Assembly: GCA_003129525.1 (NCBI GenBank)
Contig: CP029329.1
Coordinates: 1,779,501 to 1,843,500 of the forward strand
Reading direction: 5' to 3'
Length of the DNA: 64,000 nt
DNA from: Clostridium beijerinckii
GTDB lineage: Bacteria; Bacillota; Clostridia; Clostridiales; Clostridiaceae
Made by a program: the position numbers and the translations under genes. The stretch's first letter is position 1. Every line of letters begins with the position of its first letter. Under the pieces are notes generated by a model. The model saw only the letters and a program-made list of their open reading frames with translations, was not told the origin of the DNA and searched no databases. Shown piece after piece: positions 8,135 through 15,338 of this stretch.

Positions 8135-9604
8135 ATGTCAACAATACAAAGAATAACAGGAACCAATTCGGGCTTAGATGTAGATGCTTTAGTTAAAGCA
8201 TCACTGACAACTTACCAAAATAAAATTGATAAAGAAAATCAGAATAAGAAAGTTTTAGAATATCAACAAGAACAATATAAGCAAATTATGAGTGATGCAA
8301 CTGGCTTTTATAATAAATATTTTGATGTTTTAAAAACTGGAAATTTAATGTCGACAAACACCTATGAATCAGTAAGCTTTAAATCTGGAGACGAGGCAAA
8401 AGTAACTGCAAAAGGATTTGCTGGAGCTAATGTTAGTGATTATAAAGTTACAACGACTAAAATAGCAAGTAAAGCAACACATACATTTGATAAAAGTAGT
8501 TTAAATATTACTAATCAAAATATGTATGTTAAAGTTGGCAGTAAATCAGTTTCAGTTAAAATTGCCAATACTGGGGATTTTGAAGCAGATATGGCTACAA
8601 CAGCCAATAATCTTAACATACAATTAAATAAAGAGGGAATTGATGTTTCGGCTAAATACAGTCAATTTTCTAAGGGGATAGTTTTAGAATCAGGAACAAT
8701 GGGTGAAAGCGTAAGTTTTGAAGCTGGAATAGGTAGTAGTCCGACATATACAGAATATAAAGGAACAAATGCTAAAGGAGTAATAACTAAAGGTAATGGT
8801 AACGAAAAATATGAGTTTAATCAAGCATCTAATGTATTAATGCTTGATAATGTACAGTTTAGCTTTAAAGCGCTAGGTACAGATGTTTCATTAACAGGAA
8901 CAACTAATGTTACTGATTTAAAAGACAAGATTGTAAAATTTGTTGAGGATTATAACACATTATTAAAAAGTATAAATACAAAAATCTATGAAACTAGAGA
9001 TAAAGATTATATGCCTTTAACAGATGCTCAAAAGGAAGCAATGACAGAAGACCAAATTACTGCTTGGGAAACAAAAGCAAAAACAGGATTACTTAGAAAA
9101 GATAGTAACCTTGAAAGAATAACTAGTGCTATGAAAAGTGCTATGTCATCTGTTATGTCAGGATCAGGTTTATACTTGGAGAATATAGGAATAAATCCTG
9201 TTAAAGACTATACAGATAAAAATGGAACATTTACTATAGATGAGGATAAATTAACAAAAGCATTAGAAGAGAATGCGGGAAATGTAAAAGATTTATTTAC
9301 AAGATCTGCAAGTACAACAGATAAAGGTGGAGTACTTACTCAACTTGCAGCAACTTTAAAAAGTGAATTTAAATCAAGTTCTTCAGTATTAGCCAAAAAA
9401 GTTGGGTTAGATGGGACAAGTACTCAATATAACAATACATTAACTGCTAGTATATATAAGAAAAAATCATTAATATCAGAGTTAAATACTGCATTTACTA
9501 ACAAAGAAACTGCATTATACAATAAATACTCAGCTTTAGAAACAGCTATGCAAACATTAAATTCTCAACAAGCATCATTAACTAGTATGCTTGGAACAAA
9601 TTAG
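8135..9604 (+). CDS. fliD: Flagellar filament cap protein FliD
   Basis: Encodes 489 residues. FliD forms the cap at the filament tip that guides flagellin insertion. The N-terminal FliD_N region (ITGTNSGLDVDALVKASLTT) and the C-terminal FliD_C coiled-coil region (about residues 225-485, with KDLFTRSASTTDKGG) are both present. ATG 8135 is preferred over GTG 8126 because AAAGGAG at 8120-8126 is correctly spaced only for 8135. It follows fliS by 21 nt. Confidence 0.95.
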   Translation: MSTIQRITGTNSGLDVDALVKASLTTYQNKIDKENQNKKVLEYQQEQYKQIMSDATGFYNKYFDVLKTGNLMSTNTYESVSFKSGDEAKVTAKGFAGANVSDYKVTTTKIASKATHTFDKSSLNITNQNMYVKVGSKSVSVKIANTGDFEADMATTANNLNIQLNKEGIDVSAKYSQFSKGIVLESGTMGESVSFEAGIGSSPTYTEYKGTNAKGVITKGNGNEKYEFNQASNVLMLDNVQFSFKALGTDVSLTGTTNVTDLKDKIVKFVEDYNTLLKSINTKIYETRDKDYMPLTDAQKEAMTEDQITAWETKAKTGLLRKDSNLERITSAMKSAMSSVMSGSGLYLENIGINPVKDYTDKNGTFTIDEDKLTKALEENAGNVKDLFTRSASTTDKGGVLTQLAATLKSEFKSSSSVLAKKVGLDGTSTQYNNTLTASIYKKKSLISELNTAFTNKETALYNKYSALETAMQTLNSQQASLTSMLGTN

Positions 9605-9637
9605 AAAAAATCTAATTTAATAAAGAGGTTATAATTT

Positions 9638-9967
9638 ATGAACTTACGTGAATATTTAGAAGAATATAGAGCTTTAACTTTAGACTTAATGGATGAGATT
9701 CAAAAAGATGGGCAAATAAGTTCTTTACTTGAAGAAAGAGAAGCTATTATTAAGTCAATTAACAGTCTTAATTTTGATAAAGAAGAAATTAAGAACATTG
9801 GAAATTCATTAAATTTAGTTAAACTAGAGGCGGAGCTACAACTTTCATATAAAAAGGAAAAAGTTAAAATTAAGAAGCAAATGGAAAATATAAAAAAAGC
9901 TAGACAAGTTAATAAAAATTATAATACTGCAGAAAATACAGCTAGGGTATTTAATAAAACTATTTAA
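9638..9967 (+). CDS. FliT-like flagellar chaperone (putative)
   Basis: Encodes 109 residues, predicted almost entirely helical with abundant Glu, Lys and Leu (MNLREYLEEYRALTLDLMDE; LLEEREAIIKSINSL). Small helical proteins directly after fliS-fliD are generally FliT family export chaperones for FliD. No strict motif exists, so the assignment relies on size, the LLEEREAxI-type segment and position. It is last in the late operon before the flagellin leader. Confidence 0.65.
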   Translation: MNLREYLEEYRALTLDLMDEIQKDGQISSLLEEREAIIKSINSLNFDKEEIKNIGNSLNLVKLEAELQLSYKKEKVKIKKQMENIKKARQVNKNYNTAENTARVFNKTI

Positions 9968-10085
9968 AATTAAACTGAAAATACTATAAAGTATTAGAAT
10001 TTATCAACGAAAGTATAAGTATAAGATTTAAATATTTATTACTTATTAATATAATAAATAAAACTTAAAAAATTAAAATAAATAC

Positions 10086-10112
10086 TAAAGTAATAATTAA
10101 TTAAATCGAATA
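10086..10112 (+). promoter_or_regulatory. Candidate sigma-D promoter of the flagellin gene
   Basis: TAAA at 10086-10089 and CGAATA at 10107-10112 are separated by 17 nt, the same spacing as the perfect flgM promoter (TAAA-N17-CGATAA). The -10 box matches imperfectly. If used, the flagellin message would have a leader of roughly 310 nt. Confidence 0.45.
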
Positions 10113-10431
10113 TATAAATATAAAGCTTATAAGCTATTAACTCTTAAGAGTTGGTAAAGTTTTAATACATTTAAAACTTTAGTTTAAGAATCAATACTAG
10201 AAAAATTGACGGCAGAAGGTTGCCTAACTGTTGAAAGTCAACATGGTGTTGAAAAGGCAATAAAAGCCTTGATATCATTGGATGATGAAATTTAACAAGA
10301 AAGCAACATAACTTCAACAAGGACAAGTTGAAAAGCAACATTTCAACAAACAAGTTAGTAAACTCACAGAGTTTAACTATAAATACAGTGGAACAAGGAT
10401 GTCCACTTTAAAAATCAAGGAGGAATATATT
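10113..10431 (+). promoter_or_regulatory. Long structured leader of the flagellin gene
   Basis: This 320-nt gene-free stretch is rich in short self-complementary segments: AACTCTTAAGAGTT near 10140, TTAAAACTT/AAGTTTTAA-type pairs near 10156-10185, and a run of GTTGAA/TTCAAC words between 10228 and 10360 (TTGAAAGTCAACATGG, ACTTCAACAAGG, AGTTGAAAAGC, ATTTCAACAAAC). It ends with the CsrA-type hairpin and the AAGGAGG ribosome site. Function is inferred as mRNA stability and translational control; no riboswitch class is recognised. Confidence 0.5.
10387..10428 (+). promoter_or_regulatory. CsrA-binding hairpin and second GGA site in the flagellin leader
   Basis: AGTGGA (10387-10392) pairs perfectly with TCCACT (10402-10407), leaving the 9-nt loop ACAAGGATG. 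The loop matches the known CsrA consensus (ACARGGAUGU). A second ANGGA word, AAGGAGGA, is the ribosome-binding site itself at about 10418-10425. Two GGA sites, one overlapping the ribosome site, is the arrangement through which CsrA represses flagellin translation in Bacillus subtilis. csrA and its antagonist fliW are encoded upstream in this window. Confidence 0.8.
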
Positions 10432-12012
10432 ATGATAATTAATCACAATTTACCAGGGGCTAATGCAATTAGCAGAATGAATGCTAACTCAGCATCTGCA
10501 AGTAGTTCAATGCAAAAACTTTCTTCAGGTTTAAGAATAAACAAGGCTGGAGACGATGCAGCAGGTCTTGCTATATCAGAAAAAATGAGAGGTCAAATCA
10601 GAGGTTTAGACCAAGCTTCAGCTAATGCTCAAGATGGTATATCAATGATTCAAACAGCTGAAGGTGCATTAAGCGAAACTCACAGCATACTTCAAAGAAT
10701 GAGAGAACTTGCAGTCCAATCATCAAATGACACTAACGTAGCTGTTGACCGTAGCGAAATTCAAAAGGAAATGGATGAATTAGCTAAGGAAGTAACAAGA
10801 ATATCTAATAATACTGAGTTCAATACTCAAAAGCTTATAAATGGTGGAATAAAGACTGATGGAATAAATTCAGCAAAATTCCATGTTGGAGCAAATGCTA
10901 ACCAAGATATTACTTTATCTATCAATGCAATGGATGCTAAGTCTTTAGGAGTGTCAAGAGATGTGACTACAGCTACTGGTACTACTGCAGGTGATGTAAA
11001 CACTGCAACATTTGAAAGCACTGTAGGAGCTAAAATAGTTAATGCTGCTGAATTAACATTCCAATATAATGCAGCTGGTGCTGGAACAGCAACAGCAGCA
11101 ACAGCAACAGCAGGCTCATTAACGGCTTCGACTACTGATGTTTCAACTTTATCAGGTACAGCACAGCTATCCATAACAATTGACGGTACAGCATACGATA
11201 TAGGTGATGCTGCATTAAAAGCAGCAGCAGGTGCTGGTAAAACAGATACAGATTTAACAGGAGCTATTAACACTGCAATTGGTACAAGTGGTACTGCATC
11301 AATTGTTGGGGGTAAGATTCAAATTGTTTCTGCAACTTCTGGAACTTCATCTAATGTATCCATAGGATTCGGTACTAGTGTTGCTGGAGATAAAGCATTA
11401 CTTACTACAGCCTTTGGTTTTGCAGGTACAGAAACTGCAACAGGTTTAGCTGCAGTACCAACTTCAGCAAATGTAACAGTTAGTGATGGAACAACATCTC
11501 AAGCTGTTGATATTACAGATGCAACTGCAACAACTTTCAAGGTTACTTCAGGAAATTATCAAGGCGTAACTATTACAATGGATGCAACTAAGACTCTTGC
11601 GGACCTTGATAGTACGAATGATAAAGTAACAGTAGCTGCTACAACTAAAGCTGCTACAGCTACTACATTTGCAGATAATGAAAAGACTGCAGATGCAGTA
11701 ACTGAAGCTGGAATTGACGTATCAACTCAAACAGCTGCAAGTTCATCAATTACAACAATTCAAACAGCTATTGAAACAGTATCTGCTGAAAGAAGTAAAC
11801 TAGGTGCTTACCAAAACAGATTAGAACACACAATAGCTAACTTAGGAACTTCAAGTGAAAACTTAACATCAGCTGAATCAAGAATCAGAGACGTTGATAT
11901 GGCAAAAGAAATGTCAACATTCTCAAAGAACAATATTCTTGCTCAAGCTGCTCAAGCAATGTTGGCTCAAGCAAATACTCAACCTCAACAAGTGTTACAA
12001 CTTCTAAGATAG
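10432..12012 (+). CDS. hag: Flagellin (major filament protein); reading frame as in the unspliced message
   Basis: Encodes 526 residues. The N-terminal D0/D1 domain (MIINHNLPGANAISRMN, SSGLRINKAGDDAAGLAISE, ELAVQSSNDT) and the C-terminal D1/D0 domain (SAERSKLGAYQNRLEHTIAN, SRIRDVDMAKEMSTFSKNNI) are standard. The middle (about residues 180-430) is a long Ala/Thr/Ser-rich variable domain exposed on the filament. ATG 10432 follows AAGGAGG; the frame from 10399 runs through the CsrA hairpin and is rejected. The true exon ends at 11967. The last 45 nt (11968-12012, QANTQPQQVLQLLR plus stop) belong to a group I intron. Spliced product: 10432-11967 joined to 12326-12370, also 526 residues. Confidence 0.95.
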   Translation: MIINHNLPGANAISRMNANSASASSSMQKLSSGLRINKAGDDAAGLAISEKMRGQIRGLDQASANAQDGISMIQTAEGALSETHSILQRMRELAVQSSNDTNVAVDRSEIQKEMDELAKEVTRISNNTEFNTQKLINGGIKTDGINSAKFHVGANANQDITLSINAMDAKSLGVSRDVTTATGTTAGDVNTATFESTVGAKIVNAAELTFQYNAAGAGTATAATATAGSLTASTTDVSTLSGTAQLSITIDGTAYDIGDAALKAAAGAGKTDTDLTGAINTAIGTSGTASIVGGKIQIVSATSGTSSNVSIGFGTSVAGDKALLTTAFGFAGTETATGLAAVPTSANVTVSDGTTSQAVDITDATATTFKVTSGNYQGVTITMDATKTLADLDSTNDKVTVAATTKAATATTFADNEKTADAVTEAGIDVSTQTAASSSITTIQTAIETVSAERSKLGAYQNRLEHTIANLGTSSENLTSAESRIRDVDMAKEMSTFSKNNILAQAAQAMLAQANTQPQQVLQLLR

Positions 12013-12325
12013 AGTATTTGAGGGTCTCTTAAAGAGTAATCTTTAAGCACACATTGGGTGAATTGCTGGAACTTCCTTAAGCCGTTTCTCTACAGCGGAG
12101 TTTGAAAAGACAAACGTGAGAGATTGAAAAGCAAACGGATTGGATAATCAGCAGCCAAGCTCCTGTACTGAAAAGTTGGAGACGGTTCAACGACTAGAGT
12201 ATACCGCCTAAAGCAATAGCCATGGTGATGAAACTCGTAGGGATGAGGTTTCCCGAAGTGCCCAACCCCTAATAACTAGGGTGAAGATATAGTCTGGCAA
12301 TGATTGAAAGGTCATTGATGAAACG
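11968..12325 (+). ncRNA. Group I self-splicing intron in the flagellin gene, with a coding 5' end
   Basis: A 358-nt intron without an internal gene. Core elements in order: AATTGCTGGAA (12061-12071), AATCAGCAGCCAAG (12146-12159), CAACGACTA (12188-12196) and GATATAGTC (12286-12294), with GACTA/TAGTC forming P7. P1: GGCTC 11964-11968 pairs with GGGTC 12022-12026, placing a U-G wobble at 11967/12023 as required at the 5' splice site. CAAATACTC 11972-11980 pairs perfectly with GAGTATTTG 12012-12020 as P1 extension. P2 is CTTAAAG/CTTTAAG (12028-12047) and P9 is 12298-12303/12312-12317. Terminal G is 12325. Confidence 0.88.
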
Positions 12326-12370
12326 CAAGCAAACCAACAACCTCAACAAGTTCTTCAATTATTAAGATAA
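12326..12370 (+). CDS. hag: Flagellin exon 2 (alternative C-terminal 14 codons)
   Basis: Reads QANQQPQQVLQLLR and stop TAA, the usual clostridial flagellin end. Joined to exon 1 at GCT 11965-11967 it restores the standard motif AQAMLAQANQQPQQVLQLLR in frame. It differs from the intron-encoded version by one residue (Gln for Thr at the fourth position), while many other codons differ synonymously (for example TTA versus CTT for Leu, GTG versus GTT for Val). It has no start of its own. Confidence 0.88.
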   Translation, partial: QANQQPQQVLQLLR

Positions 12371-12398
12371 TTGATAAACTTATAAAAATAATATTAAG

Positions 12399-12427
12399 GA
12401 GTCAGGGTGAAAGCTCTGGCTCTTTTG
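12399..12427 (+). terminator. Rho-independent terminator of the flagellin gene
   Basis: GAGTCAGGG (12399-12407) pairs with CTCTGGCTC (12414-12422), with two G-U pairs, around a TGAAAG loop, followed by TTTTG. It lies 29 nt after exon 2, which confirms that the transcript extends past the intron. Confidence 0.8.
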
Positions 12428-12468
12428 TTAAATATGTAGTATAAAAAATAGATTAAGGGCGGATATAT

Positions 12469-12783
12469 ATGTCTATAAATGATAAAATAATAGTTAATAA
12501 GGATAGCTTAGAGAAAATTGAGATAAAATTAAGAGGACTTAAAGTCATGGTTCAAGATAAAGAAATTCAATCATTAGTTAGTGATATACTGGAATTGTTA
12601 AATGGCGAGTTAAAGTCAATAGATATTTCATTAGAAGATATAATATATAATAAAATGAAGGAAACTAAGCATTCAAATCCAGATTTACATTTTAAACTAT
12701 ATATGTTGTATCGTAAATTATCAGATGGGAAAATGGATGAAGATGAAGCGCTGAAAGCTTATAAAGCATACATTAGTATATAA
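12469..12783 (+). CDS. Hypothetical protein downstream of flagellin
   Basis: Encodes 104 residues with a start at ATG 12469, preceded by a weak GGGCGG-type site. The product is charged and helical (LEKIEIKLRGLKVMVQDKEI; ELLNGELKSIDISLEDII; a C-terminal EALKAYKAYISI). No membrane segment or known motif is seen. It sits between flagellin and the yjfB motility gene, so a flagellar or motility link is possible but unproven. Confidence 0.6.
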   Translation: MSINDKIIVNKDSLEKIEIKLRGLKVMVQDKEIQSLVSDILELLNGELKSIDISLEDIIYNKMKETKHSNPDLHFKLYMLYRKLSDGKMDEDEALKAYKAYISI

Positions 12784-12834
12784 AAGTAAGTATGACTTTA
12801 GAGCGTGTGAAAATATTAAAAGGGAGGTCATAAA

Positions 12835-13014
12835 ATGGATATAGCAATGCTATCAATGATAATGAGTGAATCGAAGGCACAAACAGGGGCTGGTATAGCA
12901 ATGGCGAAGATGGCTATGGATACAAATAAGGAAACTGGTATACAGATGACAGAAATGATGAAGAATGTTGTAGTAGACCCTAATTTAGGGAATCACATAG
13001 ATGTTAGTGCCTAA
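12835..13014 (+). CDS. YjfB family putative motility protein
   Basis: Encodes 59 residues (MDIAMLSMIMSESKAQTGAG...DPNLGNHIDVSA). This matches the YjfB motility family: an N-terminal MDIxxLSMxMS, a central AVxKMAMDT-like helix, and a C-terminal PNLGxxIDVxA. Members are small proteins near flagellar genes in Bacillus and Clostridium, with no defined mechanism. AGGGAGG is 8 nt upstream. The next gene overlaps the stop codon (TAATG). A decayed copy of this gene lies at 13765-13942. Confidence 0.8.
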   Translation: MDIAMLSMIMSESKAQTGAGIAMAKMAMDTNKETGIQMTEMMKNVVVDPNLGNHIDVSA

Positions 13015-13271
13015 TGCAGATGGATGAAAGAGAAGAACTAAAGCAAGAATTAGAACAGGAGATTAAGTGGATAAAGTACAGACAAAAGATGTTGGATATT
13101 ATGGAGAATAAATTACTACAAATGAGACAGTTAGCAGAGCAAGTTAAGCAAGGCAATTTCACAGCAGGAGAAATAGAAGTAATAAACGTTAGACTAAATA
13201 ATCTAGCAGCACAGGTTAAAGCGCTAGATGGAGAAAGCAGAAGAATAGAAGATGGAAAAATATTAGAATGA
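13014..13271 (+). CDS. Small coiled-coil protein partnered with yjfB
   Basis: Encodes 85 residues. Its ATG overlaps the yjfB stop (TAATG), implying translational coupling. The protein is a predicted coiled coil: REELKQELEQEIKWIKYRQK, then MLDIMENKLLQMRQLAEQVK, and a second helix with INVRLNNLAAQVKALDGES. It has no signal or membrane segment. I do not recognise a named family. The pair yjfB plus coiled coil has been duplicated as a unit, since both also occur as pseudogenes 0.9 kb downstream. Confidence 0.7.
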   Translation: MQMDEREELKQELEQEIKWIKYRQKMLDIMENKLLQMRQLAEQVKQGNFTAGEIEVINVRLNNLAAQVKALDGESRRIEDGKILE

Positions 13272-13307
13272 GCATCAGTGGCAGGAATAATAGCTACTGG
13301 TGCTCAT
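13268..13307 (+). terminator. Strong hairpin after the yjfB pair (terminator-like)
   Basis: ATGAGCATCAGTGGC (13268-13282) pairs over 15 bp, with two G-U pairs, with GCTACTGGTGCTCAT (13293-13307). The following sequence, TTGCTTGTG, is only weakly U-rich, so it may be a terminator or an mRNA end-stabilising hairpin. Confidence 0.45.
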
Positions 13308-13764
13308 TTGCTTGTGCTGCATATTTCTATTTCGTAGTGAAAAGAGAGCACAAGTTTCGCCGTACTAGCCCTCAAAAATTGAAGTAGTCATGAAAGCGAG
13401 CTAAAAATTGTAGTTAAAAAACACTTATGTAAGCCTAAAATAGTGATATTGTTAGCACTGTAGAAATTAGCATGAAGATAGTTTCGGTATTGGTTACAAT
13501 ATAAATATCTATTGAAGTATAAGGACTAACAGAAAATCAGCCGCAAAATATTCACTGCATAATCTAAATAATGCAGTGAACTGTAAGAAGCCTAAGATGG
13601 AGTCAATCTGTCTTAAAATATTTGATGAATTTATAAATGTAACATTAAGGAGCCAGCATTGATATGCAACCTGCTATTTGGTGCTTTATGTCGAAGGAGA
13701 AAATACTTTGATATTTTAAGTGGTCATATTACTGAATCTAAAAACAAATATTGGAGGGATAACT
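13308..13764 (+). other. Gene-free spacer between the yjfB pair and its decayed copy
   Basis: About 460 nt without a plausible gene on either strand. It contains a perfect 11-bp hairpin TTCACTGCATA/TATGCAGTGAA-like (about 13550-13582) and the phrase ATCAGCCGC reminiscent of a group I Q element (about 13538), but no matching P, R or S elements, so an intron call is not supported. It probably holds the promoter of the ancestral second copy plus debris from the duplication. Confidence 0.4.
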
Positions 13765-13942
13765 ATGGATATAGCAGCATTATTAATGATAATGAGTCAA
13801 TTAAGGATAAGAACCTGCTGGCATAGCGGTAATTAAGATGGCTATGAATACTGGTAAAGAAAATGCTACACAAATGACAGAAGTGATAAAGAATTTTGCA
13901 GTAGATCGTAATCTAGGAAATCACTTAGATGTAAGTGTATAG
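13765..13942 (+). pseudogene. Decayed second copy of yjfB
   Basis: ATG 13765 with GGAGGG upstream begins MDIAALLMIMSQ, as in the intact gene at 12835. Frameshifts and small deletions follow, and the frame stops early (TAA near 13834). Later segments still match when the frame is changed: KMAMNTGKENATQMTE and DRNLGNHLDVSV, ending TAG 13940-13942. Alignment to the intact copy over its whole length shows a tandem duplication that has since decayed. Confidence 0.8.
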
Positions 13943-13947
13943 AATAG

Positions 13948-14190
13948 ATGGGTGAAAGAGAAAAACTAAAGCAAAAATTAAAATGAGAACTTCAATGAGT
14001 AAGGTATAGAATAAGAATGTTAGATATCATTGAAGAAAAGCTAATGCAAATGAGAATTATGGAAGAAATAGACAAATGGGGAAATCTTAGTGTGGATGAA
14101 GTTGAGTCTATAAATGCAGAAATAAGTAATTTAGCAGAACAGGTTAGAGCATTAGATGAAGAAAGAGCAGAAAATTTGAGTTTCTATCTT
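13948..14190 (+). pseudogene. Decayed second copy of the coiled-coil partner gene
   Basis: Begins MGEREKLKQKLK and then meets TGA at about 13984 and TGA at about 13998. After these the frame resumes with VRYRIRMLDIIEEKLMQMRI and SINAEISNLAEQVRALDEER, clearly homologous to the 13014-13271 protein. The remaining open frame from 14017 runs out of homology at about 14175, where it meets the 3' end of a minus-strand homing endonuclease remnant. Confidence 0.75.
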
Positions 14191-14850
14191 GAATTTTCTG
14201 CTTTTTTCATTCTACGTAATTTATCTACCACACCCAAATAAGATCGATTAAGAGTTTCGGCAATTTGTTTAGTTGACATTCCATTTTCCTTTGCTTTTAA
14301 AATAAATAATTCATTTTCTTTACTATAAGAATTATCAACAATACTTTCAGTCCAAGAATTAATATTTATATAACCAAGTTCTTTAAGACTAAATCTTTTT
14401 TCTTCAAATCTTCTTTGTAAATCAATTTTGTATATCATACAGGCAACCTCAGATACATAAGGTTTTACAATATTTATAAAATTAATTACATCAACTTTCT
14501 TATTTATTTCAAGGATAGTTCTTTTGCATCTTTTCTATATTTAAGCTTTGTTTTAACACCATTAATGTAAAATTTATTGTATAGCTCAGTAAAAAATATA
14601 TTACTATGCGAAGATAGTTTTGCATATTTAAAACTTGTATTTAAACTAAAGTCCAATCCAGATAGTTTTTGACATTTCCATAATCTATATGGTATTTGTG
14701 CATCACAGCCATGCTCTCTATAGTAAGTATTTTTACTTTTGCCATATATTGTAAGACTTACATCTCCTAAAAGGCTTCCTACAATAATATTTTGTTCTAT
14801 TTCTGTAGCGTTATATATTTTATTTATATATTCATTTATTTCTTAAACCT
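14184..14850 (-). pseudogene. Degenerate LAGLIDADG homing endonuclease with C-terminal HTH
   Basis: Reading the minus strand from about 14850: EIEQNIIVGSLLGDVSLTIY, then YREHGCDAQIPYRLWKCQKL and FFTELYNKFYINGVKTKLKY, typical of the first LAGLIDADG repeat and following region of homing endonucleases. A stop follows (LSLK, near 14490), and the second LAGLIDADG repeat is missing. The frame that ends at 14184 (MIYKIDLQRRFEEKRF...) carries a C-terminal DNA-binding helix-turn-helix, GMSTKQIAETLNRSYLGVVD. Such endonucleases mobilise group I introns, so this may be a relic of intron homing near flagellin. Confidence 0.7.
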
Positions 14851-15051
14851 CGTATTTCAGATTAAATAATTATATTTATTAGTATGCTTAATTTAGTGTA
14901 GGAATAAACAACATTATTAAGGGGATATTTGAGAATCTTCACTATGCAACTTACAATATAGTGGTGCTTGTTTTGTTGTATGGGTGTCTGATTATCTTTA
15001 TGTTTAAATAAACTTAAAGATGATAGAATACATATATGGTAGAGGAAAAAA
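14851..15051 (+). other. Gene-free AT-rich stretch
   Basis: About 200 nt between the endonuclease relic and the next gene remnant. No open frame, hairpin terminator or recognised RNA is visible. Confidence 0.4.
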
Positions 15052-15198
15052 GAAAATGATTTTTGCTATGGAAAAGGAATTTGGTATAACAGTCCTTGGA
15101 ATATAGCTTCAGATTTTGATATAAACATGGGTTTTTCAATAGAAGAAATAGATACAATGCTTGAAGATTGTATTAAAAACCAAGAAGTATATTATTAG
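15052..15198 (+). pseudogene. Gene remnant of unknown origin
   Basis: A frame with no start codon reads ENDFCYGKGIWYNSPWNIAS then DFDINMGFSIEEIDTMLEDC and ends TAG 15196-15198. A stop precedes it at 15040-15042. Composition looks protein-coding, with aromatic residues spaced as in a folded domain, but I cannot name the family. It is most likely the 3' end of a deleted gene in this degraded accessory patch. Confidence 0.4.
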
Positions 15199-15265
15199 AA
15201 GAACCTAAAGATATACCATTATAGAAATAATTATATGTGCTATTAAATATCTGTTTAAATTTAAC

Positions 15266-15292
15266 TTAAGATATTTTTTCTTTGTACGATAA
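15266..15292 (+). promoter_or_regulatory. Candidate sigma-D promoter of the flagellin paralogue
   Basis: TTAA at 15266-15269 and CGATAA at 15287-15292 are separated by 17 nt, the same geometry as the perfect flgM promoter. The gene start at 15339 is 47 nt downstream, a normal leader length. Confidence 0.55.
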
Positions 15293-15338
15293 TAAATTAG
15301 AATGTATAGAGATAATTGAAACAAGGAGGTTTTATAAA

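Noticed and set aside
10827..11273. 148-codon minus-strand open frame inside the flagellin gene
   Set aside because: It is the antisense shadow of the Ala/Thr-rich variable domain, with no ribosome site and composition dictated by the sense codons.
13530..13640. Possible third group I intron (ATCAGCCGC and nearby hairpins)
   Set aside because: Only one motif resembles a group I element; no P, R or S partners and no interrupted gene can be identified.
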